Assembly: GCF_000427665.1 (NCBI RefSeq)
Contig: NZ_KE386572.1
Span: 1,884,196 to 1,948,195, forward strand
Length of the DNA stretch: 64,000 nucleotides
Reading direction: 5' to 3'
Source: Geminicoccus roseus DSM 18922
Lineage (GTDB): Bacteria > Pseudomonadota > Alphaproteobacteria > Geminicoccales > Geminicoccaceae
The notes under the pieces were generated by a model, which was given only the letters and a program-made list of their open reading frames with translations, searched no databases and had not been told where the DNA came from. Positions within the stretch are counted from its first letter, which is position 1, and each line of letters opens with the position of its first letter. Both the position numbers and the translations under genes were made by a program. Positions 16,419-26,445 of this stretch are shown one piece after another.

Positions 16419-16850
16419 GCCTCAGCCGAGCACACTTCGTGCTGCACGTTTACGACGGAAATGAAGAAGTATCCTTTAAGGAAAACTATCCAAATTGTTA
16501 ATAAAGTTCTTGCTCAAGCTGGCGAAATGCTCTATAGAATGTATGCGCAGCTATGCGTAAAATTTTTAGAATGGAGTGCCGAATGCAGCGTGGGCCTATT
16601 AAGCGAGTTGGGCAGACGCCTAAAAAAATCATCAAAGCGACTGCAATAAGAATTGCAATAAAAAAAATTCGTAGATAATAATAATTATCTCGATACTTAT
16701 CATTTTAGTTTGGCTTCATCGGACTTGCCGTATGGCAAGTCCGTGCTGCCATATTCAAATGTCACGGCTCGTGGCGGGCTTAATCATCCTGTGTGCAGAC
16801 GCATGCGCGGCATGAATACATGGTTCTTTGAGCAGTCTTGACTGCCAATC
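16419..16850. other. AT-rich intergenic region, no firm gene
   Basis: Base composition changes sharply to AT-rich from about 16440 to 16860, unlike both flanking genes, suggesting inserted or relict DNA. A perfect hairpin GGACTTGCC-GTAT-GGCAAGTCC lies at 16721–16742 without a T-tract. Two overlapping short frames exist. One at 16553–16678 (41 codons) has an internal ATG at 16583 behind GGAG at good spacing and encodes a strongly basic peptide (PIKRVGQTPKKIIK, ending IKKIRR). The other, at 16461–16649, is in a different frame. I cannot support either as a gene. No transposase or tRNA remnant is visible. Confidence 0.6.
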
Positions 16851-17279
16851 TTAAACACAAGCTTTGATTGGAGTTTTTGCCGCCAGCTTCGGCAAAAAGC
16901 GGTCCCAGCGGACCACCATGCGCTCGTGGCGGCCGCGGCCGATCGGGTCGATGCCGTCGTGCAGGACGACGGTCCAGCCGATCCGGCGGCCCTCGACCTT
17001 GTCGACCTCGAGGTCGACCGTGACCAGGAGGCCGGGCGGGGTGGCGGCGTCGTGGCTGGTCTCGACCAGGACGCCCAGCGAACCCTCGCCCTCCTCGAAG
17101 CAGGGCTTGAGGTGGTCCAGGCAGGCCCACTCGATCAGGCCCACCATGTAGCCGGTGGCGAACACGCCAGGCATCGCCTGCCAGTCCGGGCTTTCCGGGT
17201 AGAGATGCGGGACGGTCTTGTCGGCCGGGACGCGGTAGGTGAACCGGTGGCGGTCGCCGATCTTCAGCAGGGGCAGCAA
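16851..17279 (-). CDS. FlK-like acyl-CoA thioesterase (hot-dog fold)
   Basis: This 142-residue protein closely matches the pattern of fluoroacetyl-CoA thioesterase Fl[14 protein letters not shown], then [33 protein letters not shown] and VEGRRIGW. The FlK catalytic triad is present at the same numbering: Thr42, Glu50 and His76. Position 36, a gating phenylalanine in FlK, is Met here, so fluoroacetate specificity should not be assumed; family members usually hydrolyse short acyl-CoAs. The start is TTG at 17279 behind AAAGGAG at six bases, which is convincing. It is divergent from the phosphonate transporter operon. The comparison to FlK residues is from memory of the published enzyme and should be checked by alignment. 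Confidence 0.85.
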   Translation of the reverse strand: MLPLLKIGDRHRFTYRVPADKTVPHLYPESPDWQAMPGVFATGYMVGLIEWACLDHLKPCFEEGEGSLGVLVETSHDAATPPGLLVTVDLEVDKVEGRRIGWTVVLHDGIDPIGRGRHERMVVRWDRFLPKLAAKTPIKACV

Positions 17280-17390
17280 GGCGGGCTCCTTTCAAGGCTG
17301 GACAGCCGAGCCTTGCCCAGGGCGGCCCGTGCTGGGAAGAACGAAGCTGGGCTGCCCATGACGGATCTGCTGGCCGAGGCGGCGATGTTG

Positions 17391-17412
17391 TGTCACGAAA
17401 CCGTCACGGAAG
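17391..17412 (+). promoter_or_regulatory. Pho-box-like direct repeat upstream of phnD
   Basis: Two 11-base units, TGTCACGAAAC (17391–17401) and CGTCACGGAAG (17402–17412), agree at eight of eleven positions. They have the 11-base spacing and GTCA core expected of PhoB binding half-sites (CTGTCAT-type). The pair sits 40 bases upstream of the phnD ATG, where activation of a phosphate-starvation promoter would be expected. This is a sequence match plus context; binding is not shown. Confidence 0.6.
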
Positions 17413-17451
17413 GTGGCCAAGACCGCCCGGTCCAACAGGGGAGAACGAACG

Positions 17452-18420
17452 ATGCTGGACAGGCTGAAGGACGTGGTCGCGCAAGGGGTTGCCGCCGTGG
17501 CGCTGCTGGCGCTGGCGAGCACCGGGGCGCAGGCGCTCGACCCGCGCTACAGCGACGCCGATGGCGACCTGGTCGCCGACACGCCGAGCGAGCCCGGCGA
17601 GCAGATCGATCCCGGCACGCTGATCTTCGCCTACACCCCGGTGGAGGACCCGGCGGTCTACGCCCAGGTCTGGCAGGGCTTCCTCGACCACATGTCGGAA
17701 GTCACCGGCAAGGACGTCCAGTTCTTCCCGGTCCAGTCCAATGCCGCCCAGATCGAGGCGATGCGCGCCGGCCGGCTGCATGTGGCGGGCTTCAACACCG
17801 GGTCGAACCCGCTGGCGGTCAATTGCGGCGGGTTCGTGCCGTTCGCGATGATGGCCTCCAACGACGGCGCCTACGGCTACGAGATGGAGATCATCACCTA
17901 TCCGGATTCCGGGGTGGAGAAGGTCGAGGACATCAAGGGCAAGAAGATGGCCTTCACCTCGGAGACCTCCAACTCCGGCTTCAAGGCGCCCTCGGCGATC
18001 CTGAAGGACAAGTTCGGCCTGGAGAGCGGCACCGACTACGAGCCGGTGTTCTCGGGCAAGCACGACAACTCGATCCTGGGCGTGGCCAACAAGGACTATC
18101 CGGCAGCGGCGATCGCCAACTCGGTCAAGGAGCGCATGATCGCCCGCGACGTGATCTCCGAGGAGGACGTCAAGGTGATCTACACCTCCGACACCTTCCC
18201 CACCACCGGCTACGGGTATGTCTACAACCTGAAGCCGGAGCTGGCCGAGAAGATCAAGGAAGCCTTCTTCACATTCGACTGGAAGGACAGCGCGCTCCTG
18301 GAGGAGTTCTCCACCTCCGAGCCGCCGTCGGAGAAGTTCATCCCGATCACCTACCAGGAGAACTGGGCGGTGATCCGGGACATCGACCAGGCCATGGGCG
18401 TTTCCTACGCCTGCAACTGA
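17452..18420 (+). CDS. phnD: Phosphonate ABC transporter substrate-binding protein PhnD
   Basis: This 322-residue periplasmic binding protein belongs to a phosphonate, phosphite or phosphate-ester importer. The signal peptide spans about residues 1–28 ([16 protein letters not shown]). The mature part has [12 protein letters not shown], the ligand-site region [12 protein letters not shown], the segment [14 protein letters not shown] and [12 protein letters not shown], all characteristic of PhnD. The in-frame ATG at 17413 lies within the regulatory region; the ATG at 17452, preceded by GGGGAG, fits the signal peptide. It is the first gene of a phnDCEE operon, with phnC starting nine bases after its stop. 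A Pho-box-like repeat upstream suggests induction by phosphate starvation. No C–P lyase or phosphonatase gene is in the window, so the imported compound is unknown. Confidence 0.94.
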   Translation: MLDRLKDVVAQGVAAVALLALASTGAQALDPRYSDADGDLVADTPSEPGEQIDPGTLIFAYTPVEDPAVYAQVWQGFLDHMSEVTGKDVQFFPVQSNAAQIEAMRAGRLHVAGFNTGSNPLAVNCGGFVPFAMMASNDGAYGYEMEIITYPDSGVEKVEDIKGKKMAFTSETSNSGFKAPSAILKDKFGLESGTDYEPVFSGKHDNSILGVANKDYPAAAIANSVKERMIARDVISEEDVKVIYTSDTFPTTGYGYVYNLKPELAEKIKEAFFTFDWKDSALLEEFSTSEPPSEKFIPITYQENWAVIRDIDQAMGVSYACN

Positions 18421-18428
18421 GGCGGCCG

Positions 18429-19259
18429 ATGCTGCGGATCGAACAGCTCGTCAAGAAGTACAAGACCGGCGACGCCGCCCTGCGCGGCGTCGACCTGACG
18501 GTCAACAAGGGCGAGGTGCTGGGGCTGATCGGCCCGTCGGGTGCGGGCAAGTCGACCCTGATCCGCTGCGTCAACCGGCTGGTGGAGCCGACCGGCGGGC
18601 GGATCTATCTCGGCGACGAGGAGATCACCGCCATGTCCGGCTCGGCGCTGCGCCGGACAAGGCGGCGGATCGGCATGATCTTCCAGGAGTACGCCCTGGT
18701 GGAGCGGCTGACCGTGATGGAGAACGTCCTGTCCGGCAGGCTTGGCTATGTCGGCTTCTGGGCGAGCTTCGCCCGGCGCTTCCCGCCGGCCGACGTGGAG
18801 CGGGCGTTCGCGACGCTGGACCGGGTCGGCCTGCTGGACCATGTCGACAAGCGCGCCGACGCGCTATCCGGCGGGCAGCGCCAGCGCGTCGGCATCGCCC
18901 GGGCGCTGGTGCAGAGCCCCGATCTCCTGCTGATCGACGAGCCCACCGCCAGCCTCGACCCCAAGACCTCGCGCCAGGTGATGCGCCTGTTGCTGGAGCT
19001 GTGCGCCGAGCGGGGGCTGGGAGCGATCGTCAACATCCACGACGTGGCGCTGGCGCAGATGTTCCTCCCCCGCATCGTGGGCCTTCGCGCCGGCGAGGTG
19101 GTTTATGACGGGCCGGCCGACGGGCTGACCCCGGAGGTGCTGACCACGATCTACGGCGAGGAGGACTGGTCGAAGACCGGGCCCAAGGAGGCGGAGGACG
19201 ACGCGCACCCGCGCACGCCGATGCCGCATGCCGACGAGTTCGCGGCCGAGGCGCCATGA
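18429..19259 (+). CDS. phnC: Phosphonate ABC transporter ATP-binding protein PhnC
   Basis: This 276-residue ATPase energises the phosphonate importer. Walker [10 protein letters not shown], the Q-loop [21 protein letters not shown] (a PhnC hallmark), signature [15 protein letters not shown], Walker [14 protein letters not shown] and the switch histidine in [10 protein letters not shown] are all intact. The C-terminus carries about 20 extra charged residues ([17 protein letters not shown]) beyond the usual PhnC end. The gene starts nine bases after phnD and its stop overlaps the ATG of the first permease gene (ATGA), giving translational coupling. The longer open frame starting at 16926 is chance read-through across phnD in another frame. 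Confidence 0.94.
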   Translation: MLRIEQLVKKYKTGDAALRGVDLTVNKGEVLGLIGPSGAGKSTLIRCVNRLVEPTGGRIYLGDEEITAMSGSALRRTRRRIGMIFQEYALVERLTVMENVLSGRLGYVGFWASFARRFPPADVERAFATLDRVGLLDHVDKRADALSGGQRQRVGIARALVQSPDLLLIDEPTASLDPKTSRQVMRLLLELCAERGLGAIVNIHDVALAQMFLPRIVGLRAGEVVYDGPADGLTPEVLTTIYGEEDWSKTGPKEAEDDAHPRTPMPHADEFAAEAP

Positions 19260-20068
19260 GTGCGGCTGCGACGCCCGCCTATCCCCGCACCTGGAAGCGG
19301 CCGCCCTTCTTCGCCAGCCGGGCGCTGAAATGGGCGCTGGTGGCGGGGGCGCTGGTCTACCTGGTCCTGGCGCTGGCCTCGGTCGAGGTGAACTGGGCGC
19401 GGCTGAGCGAGGGGGCGGGGCGGGCCGCCCGGCTGTTCTCGGGCTTCCTCACCCCCGATTTCGTTTCCCGCTGGGGCGACATCTGGCAGGGCCTGGTCGA
19501 GAGCCTGACCATGACGGTCACCTCCACCGTGGCCGGGATCCTGCTCTCGGTGCCGATCGCCCTTGGCGCCGCGCGCAACCTCGCACCCTGGTGGCTGTAC
19601 GGGATCTGCCGGGGCATCATCGCGCTGGCCCGGGTGTTCCAGGAGATCATCGTCGCGATCTTCTTCGTGGCGATGGTGGGCTTCGGCCCGTTCGCGGGCT
19701 TCCTCACCCTGTCCTTCTCCACCATCGGCTTCCTGGCCAAGCTTTTGGCCGACGACATCGAGGAGGCCGATCCCGGCCAGGTCGAGGCGGTGCGCGCCAC
19801 CGGGGCCGGCTGGTGGCAGACGGTCGACTACGCCATCGCCAGCCAGGTGATGCCGCGCCTGATCGGCCTGTCCGCCTACCGGTTCGACATCAATTTCCGC
19901 GAGTCGGCTGTCGTGGGCATCGTCGGGGCCGGCGGGATCGGGGCGACGCTGAACACGGCGCTGGACCGCTACGAGTTCGATTCGGCCGCCGCCATCCTGC
20001 TGATCATCATCGGCATCGTCATGGCCTGCGAGTACGGCTCCGGCCTGATCCGGCAGAGGATCCAGTAA
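19256..20068 (+). CDS. phnE: Phosphonate ABC transporter permease PhnE (first)
   Basis: This 270-residue inner-membrane permease has about six hydrophobic segments. The binding-protein-dependent transport motif is visible as [19 protein letters not shown], the EAA loop that contacts PhnC. The sequences [21 protein letters not shown] and [17 protein letters not shown] are characteristic of PhnE. It overlaps phnC by four bases at its start and its TAA stop shares one base with the ATG of the second permease. The two permeases probably form a heterodimer, as in other phnCDE1E2 operons. Confidence 0.93.
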   Translation: MSAAATPAYPRTWKRPPFFASRALKWALVAGALVYLVLALASVEVNWARLSEGAGRAARLFSGFLTPDFVSRWGDIWQGLVESLTMTVTSTVAGILLSVPIALGAARNLAPWWLYGICRGIIALARVFQEIIVAIFFVAMVGFGPFAGFLTLSFSTIGFLAKLLADDIEEADPGQVEAVRATGAGWWQTVDYAIASQVMPRLIGLSAYRFDINFRESAVVGIVGAGGIGATLNTALDRYEFDSAAAILLIIIGIVMACEYGSGLIRQRIQ

Positions 20069-20886
20069 TGGCGGTGCTGACCGACGCCACGGGCGGCCGT
20101 TCCTGGCAGCTGCGCACCTCCCGCGAGCGGCTGGTGCGCTGGTTCGCCTGGCTGGCCCTGGTGGCGCTCACCGTGTTCTGCTGGCGGGTGATGACCGCCG
20201 GCACGATCTGGGCGTTCGTGACCGACGCGCCGACCCAGGCCGCCGACATTTTCGGCCGGATGGTGCCGCCGCGCTGGGACTACGCGAACCGGCTGTGGTG
20301 GCCGCTCTGGGACACCATCAACATCGCCACGCTCGGCACCATGATCGCCCTGGTGCTGGCGGTGCCGGTGGCGTTCCTGGCGGCGCGCAACACCACGCCC
20401 AGCACGGCCTTCGTCCGGCCGGTGGCGCTGTTCATCATCGTGGCGTCCCGCTCGATCAACGCGCTGATCTGGGGCCTCCTGCTGGTGGCGGTGCTGGGGC
20501 CGGGCGTGCTGGCCGGGATCATCGCCATCGCGCTGCGCTCGATCGGCTTCATCGGCAAGCTGCTCTACGAGGCGATCGAGGAGATCGACCAGCGCCAGGT
20601 CGAGGCGATCCGCGCCACCGGCGCCTCGGGCGCCCAGGTGATGGCCTGGGGCATCGTGCCGCAGATCCTGCCGGCGCTGGCGACGATCGCGGTGTTCCGC
20701 TGGGACATCAACATCCGCGAATCCACGGTGCTGGGCCTGGTGGGCGCCGGCGGGCTGGGCCTGGCGCTGGAGGCGTCCCTGAACACCTTGGCCTGGCCGC
20801 AGGTGAGCGTGATCCTGCTGATGATCCTGGCGACGGTGCTGCTCAGCGAGTGGGTCACCGCCAAGGTCCGCCGGGCGATCATCTGA
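20068..20886 (+). CDS. phnE: Phosphonate ABC transporter permease PhnE (second)
   Basis: This is the second PhnE-type permease, 272 residues with about six membrane segments. It has the EAA loop EEIDQRQVEAIRATGASGAQ and the C-terminal NIRESTVLGLVGAGGLGLALE. The region VASRSINALIWGLLLVAVLGPG matches the first copy at the same place, so the two arose by an old duplication. The ATG overlaps the previous stop by one base (TAATG). It is the last gene of phnDCEE; tandem hairpins follow. Confidence 0.93.
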   Translation: MAVLTDATGGRSWQLRTSRERLVRWFAWLALVALTVFCWRVMTAGTIWAFVTDAPTQAADIFGRMVPPRWDYANRLWWPLWDTINIATLGTMIALVLAVPVAFLAARNTTPSTAFVRPVALFIIVASRSINALIWGLLLVAVLGPGVLAGIIAIALRSIGFIGKLLYEAIEEIDQRQVEAIRATGASGAQVMAWGIVPQILPALATIAVFRWDINIRESTVLGLVGAGGLGLALEASLNTLAWPQVSVILLMILATVLLSEWVTAKVRRAII

Positions 20887-20892
20887 CCGGAT

Positions 20893-20959
20893 CCATCGCC
20901 CGGAACCCGGCCGGGCGCTCCCCCGATCTGGACATCGCCCGGAACCTGCCCGGGCGATG
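20893..20959. repeat. Two tandem GC-rich hairpins after phnE
   Basis: The first hairpin is CGCCCGG (20897–20903) with CCGGGCG (20911–20917). The second is CATCGCCCGG (20933–20942) with CCGGGCGATG (20950–20959), a perfect ten-base stem. The sequence CATCGCCCGGAACC occurs in both, so this is also a direct duplication. They sit between phnDCEE and the RND efflux genes and may end the phn transcript, although no T-tract follows. Confidence 0.5.
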
Positions 20960-21039
20960 GGCGCTTGCTCACGGGTGGCCCCGGCCGCCGCGCATCCGCG
21001 GGTGCGTGCGTTCCCGCCCCCCGTAGGAGACGACGAGCC

Positions 21040-22182
21040 TTGCCGGCCCATCGCCTTTGGCCCTGCGCCGCCCCGATCCTCGTTCTCCTGGCCCTGCTCC
21101 CGCCTGCGGCGCACGCCCAGGAGGAGGACGCCCCGCCCCCGCCGGCCGTGGTGGTCCAGACCGTCGAGGAGCGGCCGATTGCCTCCGAGCGGCGGTTCAT
21201 CGGCCGGGTCGAGGCGATCCGCAGCGTGGACGTGCGCGCGCGGGTCCAGGGCTTCGTCGAGGAGGTGGAGTTCGAGGAGGGGGCGCTGGTCAGCGAGGGC
21301 GACCTGCTGTTCACCCTGGATGCGCGGCGCTTCCAGGCGGCGGTCCGCTCCGCCGAGGCCAGGCTCGCCGGCGAGCGGGCGGCGCTGAACGAGGCCAGCC
21401 AGGCCCTGCAGCGCCAGGAGCAGCTGGTCGACCGCGAGGTGGTCTCCGAGGCCGCCTACGATTCCGCCATCGCCACCCGCAACAACGCGCAGGCCCAGTT
21501 CAACATCGCCCTGGCCGAGCTGCAGGCGGCGCAGATCGACCTGGACGACGTGTCGGTGGTGGCGCCGATCGGCGGCCGGATCGGCCCGGCGCTGCTCCAG
21601 GAGGGGGCGGTGGTCGGCCCGCAGGGCCAGCCTTTGGCGCGGATCGTCCAGATCGACCCGATCCGGGTGGTGTTCTCCCTCACCGAGGGCGAGCTGGTCT
21701 CGCTGCGCCAGGGGGAGACCCGGGTGCCGGACGAGGTGGTGCTGGAGCTGGAGCTGCCGAACGGCAGCACCTATGGCGAGGCGGGCGAGGTCGACTTCAT
21801 CGGCTCGGAGGTCGACCCGGACACCGGCACGGTGCCGGTCCGGGTGATGTTCCCCAATCCCGACGGGATCCTGCTGCCCGGGCAGTTCGTCGACCTGGTC
21901 GCCCGCGAGGCCGATCCGCCGGCCGTGCCGGTGGTGCCGGCCACGGCGGTGCTCCAGGACCGGCAGGGCCGCTACGTGTTCGTGCTGAACGGCGACGACA
22001 CGGTGCGGCGGCAGGACGTCGCGGTGGGCCCGGCCATGGACGACGCCCTGGCGATCGAGCAGGGGCTGGAGCCCGGCAGCACGGTGGTGGTGCAGGGCGT
22101 GCAGCAGCTGGCCGACGGGCAGCGGGTGACGCCCAGCCGGCCGGGCGAGGAGCCGGCCGCGGGCGAGGGCGCCGGCCCATGA
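21040..22182 (+). CDS. RND efflux periplasmic adaptor (membrane fusion protein)
   Basis: This 380-residue adaptor links an RND pump to an outer-membrane channel. A signal segment ([15 protein letters not shown]) is followed by the barrel-sandwich half [31 protein letters not shown]. Next come an alpha-helical hairpin (about residues 100–160), the second half [20 protein letters not shown] and the beta-barrel and membrane-proximal domains with [19 protein letters not shown] place the start at TTG 21040, because TAGGAG lies ten bases upstream and the signal peptide then starts properly; the frame is open back to 20965. The stop overlaps the ATG of the pump gene (ATGA). No TolC-type channel is in the window. 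Confidence 0.92.
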   Translation: MPAHRLWPCAAPILVLLALLPPAAHAQEEDAPPPPAVVVQTVEERPIASERRFIGRVEAIRSVDVRARVQGFVEEVEFEEGALVSEGDLLFTLDARRFQAAVRSAEARLAGERAALNEASQALQRQEQLVDREVVSEAAYDSAIATRNNAQAQFNIALAELQAAQIDLDDVSVVAPIGGRIGPALLQEGAVVGPQGQPLARIVQIDPIRVVFSLTEGELVSLRQGETRVPDEVVLELELPNGSTYGEAGEVDFIGSEVDPDTGTVPVRVMFPNPDGILLPGQFVDLVAREADPPAVPVVPATAVLQDRQGRYVFVLNGDDTVRRQDVAVGPAMDDALAIEQGLEPGSTVVVQGVQQLADGQRVTPSRPGEEPAAGEGAGP

Positions 22183-25100
22183 TCTCCGAGCGCTTCATCC
22201 GCCGGCCGCGGCTGGCGGGCGTCCTGTCGATCGTGATCGCCCTGGCCGGCGGCATCGCGCTGCTGTTCCTGCCGATCGAGCAGTACCCGAACCTGTCGCC
22301 GCCCACGGTCAACGTGTCGGCCACCTATCCCGGCGCGGACGCGCAGGTGATCGCCGACACGGTGGGGGCGCCGATCGAGGAGGCGGTGAACGGGGTCGAG
22401 GACATGATCTACATGTCGTCGAACAGTTCCAACTCCGGCAGCTACTCCCTGTCCGTCACCTTCGAGGTGGGCACCGACCCGGACATCGCCCAGGTCAACG
22501 TCCAGAACCGCGTGCAGTTGGCGACCTCGCAGCTGCCGACGGCGGTGGCCGAGCAGGGGGTGACGGTGCGCTCCAGCTCGCCGGACTTCGTGCTGTCCCT
22601 GGCGTTCCGCTCGGAGAACGAGAGCCTCTCGCCGATCGTGGTCGGCAACCATGTCGCCAACCAGGTCGCCGACGCGCTCTCGCGGGTCGACGGGGTGGGC
22701 GAGGCCAACGCCATCGGCAACACCGACTATTCCATGCGGGTCTGGCTCGACACCCGCCGGATGATCGCGCTGGGCATCACCCCGGACGAGGTGGCGCAGG
22801 CGATCGAGCAGCAGAACATCCAGGCCTCGCTCGGCCAGGTCGGCGCCAGCCCGGCGCCGGACGGCCAGCAGGAAACGCTGACGCTCACCGCGGACGGCCG
22901 GCTGCAGGAGCCGGAGGCGTTCGGCGACATCATCGTGCGCAGCGGCGGCGAGGGGGCCACGGTGCGGCTGCGCGACCTCGGCCGGGTCGAGCTGGGCTCC
23001 CAGGACTACCAGAGCACCGCCTACTGGGGCGGCCAGGAGGCGTCCCTCCTGCAGATCCAGCAAGCACCCGGCGCCAACCAGCTCGCCACCGCCCAGAGCG
23101 TGCTGGACGAGCTGGACCGGCTGGAAGGGGACTTTCCCGAGGGCATGACCTATTCGGTGGTCTACGACGCCACCAGCTTCGTGCGCGCCGCGATCGAGGA
23201 GATCGTGATCACGCTGGGGCTCACCTTCCTGATCGTGATCTCGGTCACCTATGTGTTCCTGCAGGACTGGCGGGCGACGCTGATCCCGGCTTTGGCGGTG
23301 CCGGTCTCGCTGGTCGGCACGTTCGGGGTGCTGCTGGCGTTCGGCTTCACCATCAACATCATCACGCTGCTGGCGGTGCTGCTGGCGATCGGCCTGGTGG
23401 TCGACGACGCGATCCTGGTGGTGGAGAACGTCGCGCGGATCCTGGAGGAGGAGGAGGATGTCCGGCCGGCCGAGGCAGCGCGCCGGGCGATGGCGCAGGT
23501 GACCGGCCCGGTGATCGCGACCACGCTGGTGCTCCTGGCGGTGTTCATCCCGACCGCCTTCCTGCCGGGCCTGAACGGCCGGCTCTACAGCCAGTTCGCC
23601 ATCACCATCTCCGCCGCGCTTGTGATCTCCTCCCTGGTGGCGCTGACCCTGAGCCCGGCTTTGGCCGCGGTGCTGCTGCGCCGGCCAGGCCAGCATCGCG
23701 GCCCGGTCGGCCGGCTGCTCGGCCGGTTCACCCACGGCCTGGACTGGACCCGCGACCGCTATGGCCAGGCGGTCGGCTGGCTGGTCGGCCATCGCTGGAC
23801 CAGCGTGCTGGCGGTGGCCCTGGCCGGCGGCCTCGCCGCGTTCGTGTTCCTGCAGCTGCCCTCGACCCTGGTGCCGGACGAGGACCAGGGGGCCCTGCTC
23901 CTGGACGTGTCCCTGCCGGACGGCGCCTCGGTGCAGCGCACCCGCGAGGTGATGCTCCAGGTCGAGCAGGTGCTGGAGGACGAGCCGGCGGTGGAGGCGA
24001 TGATCACCGCGGCCGGGTTCAGCCTGGTGCAGGGCGGGCGGCGCCCGGAGGCGGGCTTTGGCCTCGCCAGCCTGAAGCCCTGGGGCGAGCGCGAGGACGA
24101 GGCGCAGCAGCTTGGCGCCCTGATCCCGTCCTTGAGCGGCCAGTTCGCCCAGATCCCCGGCGCGCAGATCCAGGTGCTGCCGCCGCCGGCGATCCCGGGC
24201 GTCGGCTCGGTGGGCGGGCTGCAGCTGCAGCTCCAGGCCCAGCAGGGCCAGTCGCCCGGCGAACTCGCCGAGGTGGCCCGCTCGTTCGTCGGCCAGCTCA
24301 ACCAGGACGAGGCGGTGGGGCGCGCCTTCACCACCTTTTCCACCGGGGTGCCGCAGATCCGCCTGGAGATCGACCGCGACCGCGCCGAGAGCTTCGGCGT
24401 GCCGGTGGCCAGCATCTTCCGGGCGGTCGGCTCGCAGTTCGGGCCGCGCTACGTCAACGACTTCAACCTGAACGACCAGGTCTACCAGGTGCAGATCCAG
24501 GCCGAGGCCGGCGACCGGGCGCTGCCCGAGGACGTGCTGGCGCTGCACGTGAAGAACCAGGCCGGCCAGATGGTGCCGCTGCGCGCCCTGGCCAGCGTCG
24601 AGCGGGAGCTCGGCCCCTATGCGCTGACGCGCTACAACCTGTTCACCACCGCCGAGATCAACGTCCAGCCGGCCGGCGGGGCCAGCACCGGGGCGGCGAT
24701 CCAGGCGGTGCAGGGCGCGGTGGAGAGCCTGCCGGAAGGCTATGGCTACGAGTGGTCGGGGATCGCCTATCAGCAGCAGCAGAGTGCTGGGCAGACCCCC
24801 TACATCTTCGCCCTGGCGCTCCTGTTCGCCTTTCTGTTCCTCGTCGGCCAGTACGAGAGCTGGCTGCTGCCGCTGGCGATCGTCCTGTCCCTGGCGGTGG
24901 CGGCGCTGGGCGCCAGTGCTGCCCTGTTCCTGTTCGGGCTGCAGAACAGCATCTACGCCCAGGTGGGCTTCGTCCTGCTGATCGGCCTCGCCAGCAAGAA
25001 CGCGATCCTGATCGTCGAGTTCGCCAAGCTGCAGCGCGAGAATGAGGGCAAGTCGATCGAGGAGGCGGCGCTGACCGGCGCCCGGCAGCGCTTCCGGGCG

Positions 25101-25340
25101 GTGCTGATGACGGCGCTCTCCTTCATCCTGGGCACCCTCCCGCTGGCCCTGGCCTCGGGTGCTGGCGCCGGTGCGCGGGCGGCGCTGGGCGTGACGGTGG
25201 TCGGCGGGATGCTGGCGGCCACCGCAATCGGCATCTTCTTCGTGCCGGGCCTCTATGCCGCCATGCAGCACCTGGCCGAATGGCGCTCCAGGGCCGATCG
25301 TGACAGCAAGGCCGGGCAGGCCGAGGCCGCCCGCGGCTGA
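22179..25340 (+). CDS. RND multidrug efflux pump, HAE1 family inner-membrane subunit
   Basis: This is a full-length RND pump of 1053 residues with two repeats, each having a periplasmic porter loop and six membrane helices. Key residues for proton relay are visible: the Asp pair in [14 protein letters not shown] (TM4) and the Lys in [15 protein letters not shown] (TM10). The opening [23 protein letters not shown] and [24 protein letters not shown] are typical of AcrB/MexB-like proteins. The gene is coupled to the adaptor by an ATGA overlap. Such pumps export hydrophobic drugs, bile-like detergents or solvents; no regulator is next to it, so the inducer is unknown. A very long open frame on the opposite strand is a GC-content shadow. 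Confidence 0.96.
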   Translation: MISERFIRRPRLAGVLSIVIALAGGIALLFLPIEQYPNLSPPTVNVSATYPGADAQVIADTVGAPIEEAVNGVEDMIYMSSNSSNSGSYSLSVTFEVGTDPDIAQVNVQNRVQLATSQLPTAVAEQGVTVRSSSPDFVLSLAFRSENESLSPIVVGNHVANQVADALSRVDGVGEANAIGNTDYSMRVWLDTRRMIALGITPDEVAQAIEQQNIQASLGQVGASPAPDGQQETLTLTADGRLQEPEAFGDIIVRSGGEGATVRLRDLGRVELGSQDYQSTAYWGGQEASLLQIQQAPGANQLATAQSVLDELDRLEGDFPEGMTYSVVYDATSFVRAAIEEIVITLGLTFLIVISVTYVFLQDWRATLIPALAVPVSLVGTFGVLLAFGFTINIITLLAVLLAIGLVVDDAILVVENVARILEEEEDVRPAEAARRAMAQVTGPVIATTLVLLAVFIPTAFLPGLNGRLYSQFAITISAALVISSLVALTLSPALAAVLLRRPGQHRGPVGRLLGRFTHGLDWTRDRYGQAVGWLVGHRWTSVLAVALAGGLAAFVFLQLPSTLVPDEDQGALLLDVSLPDGASVQRTREVMLQVEQVLEDEPAVEAMITAAGFSLVQGGRRPEAGFGLASLKPWGEREDEAQQLGALIPSLSGQFAQIPGAQIQVLPPPAIPGVGSVGGLQLQLQAQQGQSPGELAEVARSFVGQLNQDEAVGRAFTTFSTGVPQIRLEIDRDRAESFGVPVASIFRAVGSQFGPRYVNDFNLNDQVYQVQIQAEAGDRALPEDVLALHVKNQAGQMVPLRALASVERELGPYALTRYNLFTTAEINVQPAGGASTGAAIQAVQGAVESLPEGYGYEWSGIAYQQQQSAGQTPYIFALALLFAFLFLVGQYESWLLPLAIVLSLAVAALGASAALFLFGLQNSIYAQVGFVLLIGLASKNAILIVEFAKLQRENEGKSIEEAALTGARQRFRAVLMTALSFILGTLPLALASGAGAGARAALGVTVVGGMLAATAIGIFFVPGLYAAMQHLAEWRSRADRDSKAGQAEAARG

Positions 25341-25379
25341 CGGGCGGCCCGAAAGCTTTGCGGGGAGGGAGCATTGACC

Positions 25380-25841
25380 ATGTCATGGGAAGGCGGCTGC
25401 GTGTGCCGGGCGGTGCGCTACCGGCTGGAAACGCCGCCGATGTTCGTGAACTGCTGCCATTGCCGGGAATGCCAGCGCTCCACCGGCAGCGCCTTCGTGC
25501 TGAACGCGATGATCGAGACCGACCGGATCACGCTGCTGGGCGAGGCGCCGGTGCCGGTCCCGGTGCCGACCACCAGCGGGCGGCCGCACGACATCCATCG
25601 CTGCCCGCACTGCCAGACGGCGCTGTGGAGCGATTACGGGCGGCGTCCTGCGATCCGCTTCGTGCGGACCTCGACGCTGGACGACCCGGCGGCGTTCCCG
25701 CCGGGCGTCCATATCTTCACCTGCTCCAAGCTGCCCTGGGTCGACCTGTCCGGGCCGATCCCGGTGTTCGACGAATACCCGGACATCACGACGCTCTGGC
25801 CAGAAGAGAGCCTGGAGCGCCGCCGGGCGGCGCTGGGCTGA
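25380..25841 (+). CDS. GFA family zinc protein
   Basis: This protein of about 153 residues has the glutathione-dependent formaldehyde-activating (GFA) fold. The zinc-site cysteines are in EGGCVCRAVRY, NCCHCRECQRSTGSAFV and HRCPHCQTALWSDYG, with FVRTSTLDDPAAF typical of the C-terminal part. Two starts are possible: TTG at 25374, four bases after GGGGAGGG, or ATG at 25380; I list the ATG. Family members bind zinc and often glutathione, but most have no proven activity, and the formaldehyde role of the founding member has been questioned. It is a single gene between the RND pump and a converging operon. Confidence 0.88.
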   Translation: MSWEGGCVCRAVRYRLETPPMFVNCCHCRECQRSTGSAFVLNAMIETDRITLLGEAPVPVPVPTTSGRPHDIHRCPHCQTALWSDYGRRPAIRFVRTSTLDDPAAFPPGVHIFTCSKLPWVDLSGPIPVFDEYPDITTLWPEESLERRRAALG

Positions 25842-25847
25842 ACGGGG

Positions 25848-26429
25848 TCAGCCGGCCGCCATCTCCAGCTCGCGCTGGCGGCCGAGCTGGGTCATCCACT
25901 CGGTGAACCTCGGCTGCACCCGGAGCTGGTGGGCGTAGTGGCGGGGCAGGGCGCCGACCAGGCGGCCCTGCCGGCCCAGCAGGTCGTCGGCGAACTGGAC
26001 CATGCGCGAGTTCGGCCAGGCCTGGGCGCGGATCTCACGCAGGCGGGCGAACAAATGCTCCTCGTCCTCGTCCGGGCGGACCTGGGCCATCAGGGTCAGC
26101 ATCGCCGCCGAGGAGCGCGACACCCCCATGTGGCAATGGACCAGGAGATGGCCCTCGGTGCGGCCGGTCCGGGATTCGGACATCTCCGCGCCGAAGCGCA
26201 GGATCGATTCCACATGCTCGCGCTGCGGGGCGATCTGGTTCGGCCGGGGCTCGATGATGTCGTGGAAGCGCAGCGTGGTCCGCTCGTGCGCGTCGTAGCG
26301 GTCGAACGCCGCCATCTCCGGGGCCTCGGGGTCGAGGATGGAGAGGACATGGGTGACCATGCGCTTGTCGTGCGACGGCAGCTCCTCAATGCCGCAGATC
26401 GTGAGCATCGAGATCGAGATCGATTCCAT
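25848..26429 (-). CDS. Tyrosine/dual-specificity protein phosphatase-like protein
   Basis: This protein of up to 193 residues contains the Cys-phosphatase loop HCHMGVSR (Cys99 to Arg105), giving the CX5R motif of tyrosine and dual-specificity phosphatases. A possible general-acid Asp lies in RFHDIIEP. The ATG at 26429 is used here, but the in-frame ATG at 26408, giving MLTICGIEELP, matches how related small phosphatases begin and is equally possible. It starts 16 bases after the BKACE gene stops and appears to be the last gene of a minus-strand catabolic operon, which is an unusual place for a signalling enzyme. Homologues are annotated as tyrosine phosphatase family proteins without known substrates. 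Confidence 0.8.
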   Translation of the reverse strand: MESISISMLTICGIEELPSHDKRMVTHVLSILDPEAPEMAAFDRYDAHERTTLRFHDIIEPRPNQIAPQREHVESILRFGAEMSESRTGRTEGHLLVHCHMGVSRSSAAMLTLMAQVRPDEDEEHLFARLREIRAQAWPNSRMVQFADDLLGRQGRLVGALPRHYAHQLRVQPRFTEWMTQLGRQRELEMAAG

Positions 26430-26445
26430 CGGGGTCGTCCGTTGC

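Noticed and set aside
16721-16742. Rho-independent terminator
   Set aside because: The nine-base stem is perfect, but no T-tract follows on either strand and no gene ends close by.
21972-25271. Minus-strand open frame of 1099 codons opposite the RND pump
   Set aside because: It is exactly antisense to a well-supported RND gene, with His/Arg/Gln-rich shadow composition and no recognisable domain.
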